Source: Micromonospora cremea
Lineage (GTDB): Bacteria; Actinomycetota; Actinomycetes; Mycobacteriales; Micromonosporaceae
Length of the DNA: 64,000 nt
Assembly: GCF_900143515.1 (NCBI RefSeq)
Contig: NZ_FSQT01000002.1
Location: 4,155,501-4,219,500 of the forward strand
Direction: 5' to 3'
Shown here: one piece after another, positions 18,604 to 26,212 of the stretch
Layout of the letters: each line of letters begins with the position of its first letter
Position numbering within the stretch: position 1 is the stretch's first letter
Notes under the pieces: generated by a model
What the model was told of the DNA's origin: nothing
The model's input: the letters and a program-made list of their open reading frames with translations, nothing else
The model's database searches: none
Made by a program: the position numbers and the translations under genes

Positions 18604-19992
18604 ATGGCCGTACCAACCTTCCGCCGGGGTCGGCTCCTGCTCGGCGGCCTGCTCACCCTGACCACCGCCCTGGCCGGCTCCGTCGTGGCCGGGTCACCGG
18701 CGGTTGCCGCCCCGGCCGGGACGCCGGCGTCGTCCGGCCCGCTGGCCACCGCGTTCGACACCGCCGCCGCGCGGTACGACGTCCCGCGGGACCTGCTGAT
18801 GGCGCTGGGGTACGCCGAGTCGCGGCTGGACATGCACGCCGGTGCGGCGAGCGCGGCCGGCGGGTACGGGCTCATGCACCTGGCGAGCAACCCGCAGGTG
18901 CACACCCTCGACGAGGCGGCGACGCTCACCCGGCTGAGCCAGGTCGCGTTGCGTACCGAACCCGCCGCGAACGTTCTCGGGGCGGCCGCCGTGCTGCGCT
19001 CGTACGCCGATCAGGCCGGCCTCACCGCCGCGACCCGCGACGACGTGAACGGTTGGTACGCGCCGATCGCCCGGTACGGCGGCGCCAGCAACCCGTCGGT
19101 CGCGCGACTCTACGCGGACACCGTCTACGACCTGCTGCGCGCCGGATTCACCTCGGCGCGCGGCGAAGCGGTGGCGGGCCGGCCGGTCGCGCCCCGGCGG
19201 GGCGGCCTGGAGCCGGCCGCCGTGCTCGGCGGGGTCGGCACCCTCAGCACCGACTACGGGCCGGCCGCGTGGGCACCGGCCAGCACGAGCAACTACACCG
19301 TGGCCAATCGACCGGGCAGCCACCCGGTCACCCGCGTCGTCATCCACATGACGCAGGGCTCCTACGCCGGCTCCATCAGCTGGTTCCAGAACCCGGCGGC
19401 CAAGGTCAGCGCGCACTACACCTTCCGGTCCTCCGACGGGGCCGTCACCCAGTCGGTGCGGGAGAAGGACATCGCCCACCACGCCGGCAACTGGACCTAC
19501 AACACCCAGTCGATCGGCATCGAGCACGAGGGGTACGTCGACAACCCGGCCTGGTTCACCGACGCGATGTACCGCGCGTCGGCGGCGCTCACCCGCACCC
19601 TCACCACCCGGTACGGCATCCCCAGGGACCGGGCGCACATCATCGCGCACGTCGAGGTGCCCGGCGCCACCCACACCGACCCGGGCCCGAACTGGAACTG
19701 GACCTACTACCTGCAACTGGTGAACGGAATCACCGGCATCGGGTACGGCACGGTGAACACCGAGTCGGCCAACCTCAACGTGCGCTCCGGCCCGGGCGCC
19801 AGCTATCCGGTCGTCGGCTCGGTCGCCGACGGCGCCACCGTCGCCGTCTACTGCCAGGCCGTCGGCAGCACGGTCACCGGCCCGTACGGCACGACCGCCA
19901 TCTGGAACCGGATCGACACCAACCGCTACGTCTCCGACGCCTACGTGCTGACCGGCTACGACGGGTACATCCCGAACGTGCCCCGCTGCTGA
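18604..19992 (+). CDS. Secreted bifunctional lysin: transglycosylase-like + N-acetylmuramoyl-L-alanine amidase + SH3-like tail
   Basis: Signal peptide at residues 1-37 (LLLGGLLTLTTALAGSVVAG). Residues 45-190 look like a goose-lysozyme/SLT transglycosylase (YDVPRDLLMALGYAESRLD with the expected catalytic Glu, GGYGLMHLA, NVLGAAAVLRSYAD). Residues 225-375 are an Amidase_2 zinc domain: VVIHMTQG (His near 248), VSAHYTF, SIGIEHEGY and ATHTDPGPNWNW (His near 357). The final 80 residues are an SH3b module (LNVRSGPGASYPVVGSVADGATVAV) homologous to the tail of the preceding peptidase, probably the wall-targeting part. GCAAGGAG stands before ATG. Together with the preceding endopeptidase this gives three peptidoglycan-cutting activities in one operon. 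Confidence 0.88.
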   Translation: MAVPTFRRGRLLLGGLLTLTTALAGSVVAGSPAVAAPAGTPASSGPLATAFDTAAARYDVPRDLLMALGYAESRLDMHAGAASAAGGYGLMHLASNPQVHTLDEAATLTRLSQVALRTEPAANVLGAAAVLRSYADQAGLTAATRDDVNGWYAPIARYGGASNPSVARLYADTVYDLLRAGFTSARGEAVAGRPVAPRRGGLEPAAVLGGVGTLSTDYGPAAWAPASTSNYTVANRPGSHPVTRVVIHMTQGSYAGSISWFQNPAAKVSAHYTFRSSDGAVTQSVREKDIAHHAGNWTYNTQSIGIEHEGYVDNPAWFTDAMYRASAALTRTLTTRYGIPRDRAHIIAHVEVPGATHTDPGPNWNWTYYLQLVNGITGIGYGTVNTESANLNVRSGPGASYPVVGSVADGATVAVYCQAVGSTVTGPYGTTAIWNRIDTNRYVSDAYVLTGYDGYIPNVPRC

Positions 19993-20019
19993 GGGCGTTC
20001 GGCTCCCGTCGGCCACCAC

Positions 20020-20604
20020 TCAGGCAGCGTCGACGCCGAAGAGCAGGTCGAGGTGGGCATCCAGCGCCGCCAAGGCCTGCTCCGCGGTGTACTGCCCGCC
20101 CAGCAGATAGATGCCCAGCCCCTCCATCAGCGCCAGCAGGCCGGCTGCGGCCGCGGCGGCGTTGGCGTTTCGAGCGGGCAGGGCGCTGGCGATGAACTCG
20201 GTCAGCTGCGCGGTGTCCGCGCGCAGGCTGGACGCGGCCGCCGGCCGCACCGCGGTGTAGGCGAAATACGCCAGCGCCACCCGGCCGTCGTCGCGGGTCC
20301 GGTCGTCGAGTGGCAGCAGGGCGGCGATCATCGTGCGCAGCAGCAGCCGAGGAGAGGGGTCCGAGCCCAGTCGCTCCATCGCCTCGGTGACCCGGATCTG
20401 GCCGCGCTCGCGGACCACGGCCAGCGCGAACGCCATCATCTCGTCCTTGGTGCGAAAGTAGTGCTGGACCATGCCGGCGGAAACCCCGGCCTCGGCGGCC
20501 ACGTGACGAAGGCTGACGGCCTCCAGGCCCTGATCCGCGGCGACCCGCATCAACGCGTCAGCGATGAGGGTGCGTCGCTCCTGGTGATCGACCTTCTTGG
20601 GCAT
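20020..20604 (-). CDS. TetR-family transcriptional regulator
   Basis: Dimeric one-component repressor. The HTH lies near residues 25-50: LRHVAAEAGVSAGMVQHYF, then RTKDEMMAFAL. The ligand domain ends with ALLALMEGLGIYLLGG ... ALDAHLDLLFG, typical of the BetI-like C-terminal group (TetR_C_6). The start MPKKVDHQERR is preferred to an in-frame ATG 12 nt upstream because CGAGG stands just before it. It is the third gene of a minus-strand set with a membrane protein and a PEP-utilising enzyme, 53 bp after the former. The 22-bp palindrome upstream of the enzyme gene is the likely operator, giving autoregulation. Ligand unknown. Confidence 0.9.
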   Translation of the reverse strand: MPKKVDHQERRTLIADALMRVAADQGLEAVSLRHVAAEAGVSAGMVQHYFRTKDEMMAFALAVVRERGQIRVTEAMERLGSDPSPRLLLRTMIAALLPLDDRTRDDGRVALAYFAYTAVRPAAASSLRADTAQLTEFIASALPARNANAAAAAAGLLALMEGLGIYLLGGQYTAEQALAALDAHLDLLFGVDAA

Positions 20605-20657
20605 GACCTCGATCATCTCAGAGTGGGTGGCCCGGACACTCCGCCAGCGGGCGGCAG

Positions 20658-21323
20658 CTACCGGCTGACGGTTCCGGTCGCGGGGGTGCCGCGAGCGCTG
20701 CGCAGGAGGCCGTCGGGATCGTCGGCGTACAGCCGCAGCTCATCCATCGGCTCGGACCGGCCCTTGGGCAGGTCGAAGGTCGTCGGCCGGCGCAGCAGAA
20801 CGTCGATGCTGGTCTGACTGCCGACCGAGATGTACAGGACGCGGCGTTCGCCCTCCTGCTCGACCTGCACCGATTTGCTGGAGGGCAGCGAGCGGTAACG
20901 CTTGCGCAGTGCCTCGATGTCCGTCCACGGGATCCAGATGTCGATGCCCGAGCTCAGCCGCACCCGCAGGCCCCTGTCACCAACGGTGTGTGGATGGATC
21001 TGCATGCTCGCGTGGAGGCCGGCCATCCAGAGCAGACCCCAGATGCCGAGGCCGAGCACGATCCAGCGGGCCGGCCGCCACGGCACCACGTGGGTGACGA
21101 TGAGGTCGAAGATCGGAATCTCGACGACCGACAGGGCGATGAAGATGCCGAGGATCGGCTTGACCACGCCGAGGTAGCCGAACGGATCGTCGCCCGGGGC
21201 CAGCGGCAGTGGCTTGCGCCGTGCCCAGACGTACAGGCTGCGCCACATGGCTCCCTCCATCGCGGCCGCCCGGCGGAGCAGCGGACCTACCGTCGCCCTG
21301 GTCGGGGCCTTCGTGTCGGTCAT
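20658..21323 (-). CDS. Two-helix membrane protein, PH-like C-terminal region (unknown)
   Basis: Not recognised. After a basic N-terminal segment (MWRSLYVWARRKPLPLAPG) come two transmembrane helices, about residues 52-79 and 86-104. A soluble domain of about 110 residues follows (LRVRLSSGIDIWIPWTDIEALRKRYRSLP ... GSQTSIDVLL) whose strand pattern resembles bacterial PH-like domains (bPH2 type). GAGGACGAGGA precedes ATG. It begins 28 bp after the PEP-utilising enzyme gene, so both come from one transcript. It may anchor or sense something for the same response, but nothing in the sequence proves this. Confidence 0.75.
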   Translation of the reverse strand: MTDTKAPTRATVGPLLRRAAAMEGAMWRSLYVWARRKPLPLAPGDDPFGYLGVVKPILGIFIALSVVEIPIFDLIVTHVVPWRPARWIVLGLGIWGLLWMAGLHASMQIHPHTVGDRGLRVRLSSGIDIWIPWTDIEALRKRYRSLPSSKSVQVEQEGERRVLYISVGSQTSIDVLLRRPTTFDLPKGRSEPMDELRLYADDPDGLLRSARGTPATGTVSR

Positions 21324-21351
21324 TCCTCGTCCTCGTGGTCGTGGGCTGGCG

Positions 21352-23754
21352 TCAGTGGACGGTGACGGTTCCGGCGCCGCCGTCGACGGTGACGAGCTGA
21401 CCGGTGGAGATGGTCCGGGTGGCGTCGGGCACGCAGATGACGGCGGGAATGCCGTACTCCCGGGCCACGGTGGGGCCGTGCGCCATGATCGCGCCGGTCT
21501 CGGTGACCAGCGCCGAGGCCGTGAGGAAGAGCGGGGTCCAGCCGGGGTCGGTGGTCGCGGCGACCAGGACCTCGCCGGGCTCGATGTGGGCGGTGGCCGG
21601 GTTGTGGACGATGCGGGCGGGGCCGGTAACCCGGCCCGCTGACGCGCCGACACCGGCGAGGGTGCCGTCGCGGGCAGGCGCCGCCGGCAGGATCGCCTCG
21701 ACGTCGGTGCCGTCGGACAGCAACGCCACCGGGACCGACCTGCGGCGCAGCTCCCGGCGGTGCTCCGCCCGGCGGGAGGCGACCGTGGCCCGGTGGTCGG
21801 TGCTCCGGTGCACCGCCGCCTCCGCCTCGTCCAGGGTCAGGAACATGATGTCGTCGGGCTGTTCCAGCAGGCCGGTGGCGGTCAGGTCGGCGCCGATGAG
21901 CAGCAGTTGCCGGCGCGTCTCCCGTAGCGGGTACAGCCCGGCGAACTTGCCGGCCTCCCGCAGGCCGGCCAACGAACGGGCCCGGCGTAGCAGGAACACG
22001 GCGATCCTGCCGCGTACCGGCCGGCGACGGCGGGCCCGCGCGGCCAGCTCCGCGAGCGCCGTCTCGGCCGCCGCGGCGGCGCGTTCGAACCGCTGGTCGG
22101 GCCCCTGCTGGGGATCGGTGACCCGCAGGTAGTTGGCCATCGCCGCGAAGACCGGTGCCGGATCCTCCGCCCACCGCGGTACGCCGAGGTCGACCTCGGC
22201 GACGCCGCGATGACCGTAGGCGTCCAGGAACGCGGCCATCCCGATGTCGGGCAGTGTGCCGCGCAGGTAGCGCGCGGCCAAATCGTCCGGGGGGGTGCCG
22301 AGCAGGAGACCCCGGTGCTCGTCGGCGCCCCGGGCGAGCCGCCAGAGCGCCAGGTCCATCTCGATGGTGACGTTGTGCGGCATGCCGCCCAGCACGGTGT
22401 GGATCTCGTCCGGGCTCGCGACGCCCTTGAGCAACGAGGCCGGCAACGCGGCGGCGAGCATCCCCGTCACGATGGGCCACATGATGTCGTCCGCGCTGTC
22501 CTCGGCGTCCTGCGAACGAAGGAGGCGCAGCCGGTCGGCGGCGGTCCGCAGGTCGTCGGGCGCCGCCGACCGCACTCTCATCCGCTCGATCGCCTGGAAC
22601 ATCCGGATCCGCGCCGCGTCCGGACGCGCCAGCGCGCGCAGGATCCCCACGACCGCACGGCCGGCCGTGCGCAGGGACGCGGCCCCGGCCGCCGCGCCGC
22701 GCTCGGTGCTGCCCGTGGTGGGTGCGAACCGTGGATCCGCCAGGACATGCTCCATCACCGCCTGGGCCCGCGGGCCGAAGTCGACCGCCATGAGCTTGAC
22801 CAGCCGCTTGCGGGACGACCTGCTCCGGGCCAGCTCGGTCAGGTCACCGTAGAGGCGACCGCCGATGTCGACGATCTCGACCCGGACGCCGAGCGAGGCG
22901 AGCATCGCCGCAATCTGCGACCGCAGTGTCGACATGCCCATCGGGGTGACCGGTTGCAGCATGCCCTGAACGTGACCGAACTCCAGATAGACCCGGGGGA
23001 GGGGCTTCCCGGTCTCCGGGGGGAGCGGAAACAGGCTGGTGATCGGCCGCGACTGCAGCAACCACAGCAGACCGTCTCCGTCGATCGCCCATTCCACGTC
23101 CTGCGGGCGGCCGAAGTGATCCTGCAACCGCTCACCCGTGGTCCGCAGCTCCGCCAGGTGCGCCGAGGTCAGGCATCCCGCGTCGTCCCGCGCGACGCCG
23201 TCGAGGACGTAGTGGTCCACCGTCGTCGCACCGTCCACCACCGTGGTGCCGACCCCCGGCGCCGCGTCGACCGCCATCTCGTCGCGGCGGCCGGTCAGCG
23301 GGTTCGCGGTGAACAGCACCCCGGCCACGGCAGGTGTGATCATGCGTTGCACGACGACGGCCATCCGCACCGTCTGATGATCGATGGCACGGGCGTCGCG
23401 GTAGGCGGTCGCGCGCACGGTGTGCAGCGAGTCCCAGCACTTCCTGATCGCGGCGATCAACTCGGTGGTGCCCGTGACGTTCAGGACGCTGTCCTGCTGC
23501 CCGGCGAAGCTCGCGTCCGGCAGGTCCTCCGCCGTGGCGCTGGAGCGCACCGCCACGGGGCCCGTGCCGAGCAACTCGTACGCGGCGACGATCTCCGCCT
23601 GCGGGATGACACCGAGCCGGTGAGCCTCGGTGGTGACGCAGAATCCCTCGGGGACCCGTTTGCCCAGCCGGATCAGCTCGCCCAGCCCGGCCGCCTTGCC
23701 GCCCACCAGGTCGACCATGCCGGCGGTTGCCTCGGACAGCGCGATCACGTGCAT
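21352..23754 (-). CDS. PEP/pyruvate-binding phosphotransferase (PEP synthase/rifampin phosphotransferase-like)
   Basis: Three-domain enzyme that transfers phosphate through a mobile histidine domain. Residues 1-270 are the PPDK-type ATP-grasp domain: MVDLVGGKAAGLGEL, GPVAVRSSATAEDLPDASFAGQQDS, VMVVQRMI-like segment (VVVQRMITPAVAGVLFTANP) and DVEWAIDGDGLLWLLQSRPI. A long middle region (300-690) is the substrate-acceptor part. The end has the phospho-His domain with ETGAIMAHGPTVAREYGIPAV (His near 759). At 800 aa it is closer to rifampin phosphotransferase (about 860) than to PEP synthase, but the acceptor is not readable. TetR control and a membrane partner suggest a stress or drug response. 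The start follows AGAGAGAAGG. Confidence 0.85.
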   Translation of the reverse strand: MHVIALSEATAGMVDLVGGKAAGLGELIRLGKRVPEGFCVTTEAHRLGVIPQAEIVAAYELLGTGPVAVRSSATAEDLPDASFAGQQDSVLNVTGTTELIAAIRKCWDSLHTVRATAYRDARAIDHQTVRMAVVVQRMITPAVAGVLFTANPLTGRRDEMAVDAAPGVGTTVVDGATTVDHYVLDGVARDDAGCLTSAHLAELRTTGERLQDHFGRPQDVEWAIDGDGLLWLLQSRPITSLFPLPPETGKPLPRVYLEFGHVQGMLQPVTPMGMSTLRSQIAAMLASLGVRVEIVDIGGRLYGDLTELARSRSSRKRLVKLMAVDFGPRAQAVMEHVLADPRFAPTTGSTERGAAAGAASLRTAGRAVVGILRALARPDAARIRMFQAIERMRVRSAAPDDLRTAADRLRLLRSQDAEDSADDIMWPIVTGMLAAALPASLLKGVASPDEIHTVLGGMPHNVTIEMDLALWRLARGADEHRGLLLGTPPDDLAARYLRGTLPDIGMAAFLDAYGHRGVAEVDLGVPRWAEDPAPVFAAMANYLRVTDPQQGPDQRFERAAAAAETALAELAARARRRRPVRGRIAVFLLRRARSLAGLREAGKFAGLYPLRETRRQLLLIGADLTATGLLEQPDDIMFLTLDEAEAAVHRSTDHRATVASRRAEHRRELRRRSVPVALLSDGTDVEAILPAAPARDGTLAGVGASAGRVTGPARIVHNPATAHIEPGEVLVAATTDPGWTPLFLTASALVTETGAIMAHGPTVAREYGIPAVICVPDATRTISTGQLVTVDGGAGTVTVH

Positions 23755-23769
23755 CTGGGCCTTCTCTCT

Positions 23770-23823
23770 ATGCAATGCAACTGCATTGCATCCCACCGTA
23801 CGCGGTTCGCGATACGACTGCAA
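23770..23823 (-). promoter_or_regulatory. Promoter and 22-bp palindromic operator of the PEP-utilising/TetR operon
   Basis: On the minus strand: -35 TTGCAG (23818-23823), a 17-bp spacer, -10 TACGGT (23795-23800), then directly downstream a palindrome with 10-bp arms ATGCAATGCA and TGCATTGCAT around a 2-bp centre (23770-23791). The operator covers the expected transcription start. Its size suits a TetR dimer, and the operon ends in a TetR gene. Confidence 0.65.
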
Positions 23824-23900
23824 TGTGACCGCTCGGGCCGGCCGGACGGCAGTCGTGACCCGGGGCTGAGGCGTTGCCGGGATCTGCCATGCTCGGTGCG

Positions 23901-24545
23901 GTGACGACCGGCCACCCCACCAGAGTCCGCACCCACCGCCGCGTCCGCAGCCGCACCACCCGGGTTCTCCTCGCGCTCGTCGTGGTCGTGGCCCTCATCG
24001 GCACCGCCCTGGTCGTCGTACCGATGCTGCTGCCGCCAGGCCCGCGTCCGCTCTTCCAACTCCCCGTCTCGTGCGGTGAGACGTGGCAGCTCAGCACCTA
24101 TCCCGGCCACGACGACTACGACGTCGACCTGTTTCCGACCGAGGGCGAGGCGTGGGGGCGGCCGGTGCTCGCCTCCTACGCCGGCACGGTCACCGTGGCG
24201 GGCGTCAACGGGTCGGTGGGCGGGCGTAACCCCGAGAATCCGGAGGGCCCGCGCGGTCGCGGCGGTGGCTACTGGGTGAAGATCGACCACGGTGGCAAGT
24301 GGGAGACCCAGTACCTGCACCTGCTGGAACCGCCGCTGGTCCGGGAGGGTCAGCGGGTCGCCCAGGGTGACCAGATCGGGCGCCTTGGCAGCACCGGCAA
24401 CTCCGGCGCTCCGCACCTGCACTACGAGCAGCGCCGCGGCTGGGACAAGGTGGAGACGCACTTCGACGGCGAGCCGTCGGGTATCACCAGCGACGAGCGC
24501 GAACACATCGTCAAGCGGACGAGCAACAACTGCCAGTCCGGGTGA
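23901..24545 (+). CDS. Membrane-anchored M23 peptidase
   Basis: Single N-terminal helix (VLLALVVVVALIGTALVVVPML, residues 21-43) followed by an extracytoplasmic M23B/LytM domain. Zinc and catalytic motifs are complete: YPGHDDYDVDL (His and Asp), TQYLHL (His) and APHLHYE (His-x-His). A lipoyl-like G-x-V-x-x-G-D-x-I-G-x-x-G-x-T-G hairpin precedes the last motif (VAQGDQIGRLGSTGNSG), standard for M23B. It trims peptidoglycan stem peptides or activates amidases. I chose GTG because CATGCT lies 7 nt upstream (leaderless layout); an in-frame ATG 12 nt upstream is the alternative. It diverges from the PEP-utilising operon. Confidence 0.85.
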   Translation: MTTGHPTRVRTHRRVRSRTTRVLLALVVVVALIGTALVVVPMLLPPGPRPLFQLPVSCGETWQLSTYPGHDDYDVDLFPTEGEAWGRPVLASYAGTVTVAGVNGSVGGRNPENPEGPRGRGGGYWVKIDHGGKWETQYLHLLEPPLVREGQRVAQGDQIGRLGSTGNSGAPHLHYEQRRGWDKVETHFDGEPSGITSDEREHIVKRTSNNCQSG

Positions 24546-24650
24546 TGGTCGCCGTGACCGTCTGTTGAGGACCACGTAGCCCACGTTTGTCCCGGAACGG
24601 CTCCGGGCAACTGGTGTGGTGGACGCAGCAGACGCAGGGAGGAGCCGGCG

Positions 24651-24881
24651 ATGAGCAAGGGTGACGTCGACACGTACCACGAGGACGGGCAGTGGAAGAA
24701 CCGGCCCGAGGGCAACGCGCGGGCCAGCAGTACGCATGACTCCAAGGCCGACGCGCAGGCCCAGGGCCGCGAGATGGCAGCCGACCGCGGCGTCGAGCAT
24801 GTGATCAAGAAGCAGGACGGCACGGTCGGGGAGAAGAACACCTACCCGCGCAGCCGCGACCCACGAGACATCGAGGGCTGA
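24651..24881 (+). CDS. DUF2188 domain protein
   Basis: Small hydrophilic protein of 76 residues. YHEDGQWKNRPEGNARASSTHDSKADAQAQGREMA ... HVIKKQDGTVGEKNTYPRSRDP follows the DUF2188 pattern: the W-x-V/N-x-x-G strand, the T-K-x-E/D-A helix, and the final I-H/K-x-x-D-G-x-I-x-x-x-x-T-Y strand. This family resembles a small AP2-like or double-stranded beta unit with no known reaction. GGGAGGAGCC precedes ATG. A weak hairpin (CCCGGA/TCCGGG, 24591-24607) lies upstream and a strong terminator downstream, so it is probably monocistronic. Confidence 0.85.
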   Translation: MSKGDVDTYHEDGQWKNRPEGNARASSTHDSKADAQAQGREMAADRGVEHVIKKQDGTVGEKNTYPRSRDPRDIEG

Positions 24882-24897
24882 CAGCTTCGAGCCTCCT

Positions 24898-24938
24898 GCG
24901 GACTGACCTCTTCGGCGCGGCCGAGGAGGTCAGTCCGC
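24898..24938. terminator. Bidirectional terminator between DUF2188 and DUF4331 genes
   Basis: Perfect 13-bp stem GCGGACTGACCTC/GAGGTCAGTCCGC, G+C-rich, followed by TTTC on the plus strand. It serves the two convergent genes and is the strongest hairpin in this region. Confidence 0.85.
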
Positions 24939-24988
24939 TTTCACTACTACATGATCCGTCGGAGCGGGTAGGGGCCGAGACGACCCGG

Positions 24989-26011
24989 TCAGGCCGGCAC
25001 CACGTACGGGAACGCTTCGGCACGGGCGGCCTTGGTCACGTCCGGGGTGAGGCCGGAGGTCACCCCGGTGTTCAGCACCAGGGAGAACATCACCTCGGGC
25101 ACGTTGTCGGCCATGGTGCGGCCGTTGCGGACCGCGAAGCCGTAGTTGGCCGCCGTCCCGACCTGGTACGACAGCACGTCGGGATAGACCTGCCGCGCCA
25201 CGCTCCAGCCGTACGCCTGGGGATCCGGCGCGGTCCCGTTCGCCGCGACCACCCGCGCGACCGCTGACGCGATCTCCTCGCCGTCCTCCTTCAGGTCGTT
25301 GCTCGGGTGCCGGGCGTTGGCCGGGTCGGAGAAGTCGGTGTCGGTCGGCCAGAAGATCGGCCACATCATCGGGTGGCCGCCACGGTTGATCGGCCGCCAC
25401 CCTCCGGCGTCGGTCGCCAGCTTGGTGGTGCACCAGACGCCGATCCGCGTGCCGTCGCGCAGCATCGGCTCGTCCTGGGAGACCTCGAGGACGATCGACT
25501 CGACGGTGGTGCCGGCGAAGCTGTTCTTGGCCTCGTCGGCCTTCCACGCCGAGCGGTCCAGCTTCGCGCCGTCCTTGAACGCGGCGTTGACGGTCGCGAG
25601 CTGCCCGAGGTCGATGTAGAACGGGTCGGTGATCCGCCCGGCCCAGATCCGGACGTTCCCGCCGGTCGACACCTCGCCGGTTCGACCTTCGACGATGGGA
25701 GTGCCCATGGCCGCGTCGTCGCGGGCATCGGCTCCGGTGAGCTCGTAGACCATCAGCGTCTGCTTCCCGGTGCCATCGAGTTCGCCGAAGACGACCCGGT
25801 AGGTCAACTCCTCGAACTCCCCACCGTTGAAGTGGATCTTGATTTCGTAGCGCGCCTCAGCGTGGAAGCCGCGCTTGATGTCGGCCTTCGTCACCGAGCT
25901 GTTGACGTCCATGACGAACACGGTGGCGCGCTCACCGTTGAAGACGAACAGGTCGTTGATGAAGAGCTGGCCGCTCTGGGCGGCGAGGGGGGTGTCGAGG
26001 TGGTGCGACAT
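24989..26011 (-). CDS. DUF4331 domain protein
   Basis: Begins MSHHLDTPLAA, then INDLFVFNGERATVFVMDVN, the standard start of DUF4331 proteins, which use the conserved SHHLD/SHREAP stretch. No signal peptide is present, as in many actinobacterial members. Further landmarks are YRVVFGELDG, VRIWAGRITDPFYIDL, NSFAGTTVESIVLEV and PEVMFSLVLNTGVTSGLTPD, covering the whole 340 residues. The biochemical role of the family is not known; members are often linked to stress or secreted complexes. The ATG is chosen for GGGAG 7 nt upstream; an in-frame extension of 35 codons upstream has no ribosome site and is not typical of the family. Confidence 0.9.
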   Translation of the reverse strand: MSHHLDTPLAAQSGQLFINDLFVFNGERATVFVMDVNSSVTKADIKRGFHAEARYEIKIHFNGGEFEELTYRVVFGELDGTGKQTLMVYELTGADARDDAAMGTPIVEGRTGEVSTGGNVRIWAGRITDPFYIDLGQLATVNAAFKDGAKLDRSAWKADEAKNSFAGTTVESIVLEVSQDEPMLRDGTRIGVWCTTKLATDAGGWRPINRGGHPMMWPIFWPTDTDFSDPANARHPSNDLKEDGEEIASAVARVVAANGTAPDPQAYGWSVARQVYPDVLSYQVGTAANYGFAVRNGRTMADNVPEVMFSLVLNTGVTSGLTPDVTKAARAEAFPYVVPA

Positions 26012-26212
26012 GAGCTGACTCCCGGTGCTGCCGGACTTATTGGTTAAATCCGAACATAGCGGGCATTGGTGTGGCCCTGGCGTCATCGGTCGAATCCGCG
26101 GAGCGCTCCTGCCCAACCGCTTCCGGCCGCCGCCGGGCGGCGCACGCCGGTGGGCCGCCCGAGCGTGTTTCCCAGGCGGCCCACTCGCGGGTGGTACGAG
26201 CTGTCCGCGTCC

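Noticed and set aside
21352..23754. Confident naming as rifampin phosphotransferase (rph)
   Set aside because: The domain order fits, but the acceptor domain cannot be matched by eye, and no rifamycin-associated element of the known sequence lies upstream.
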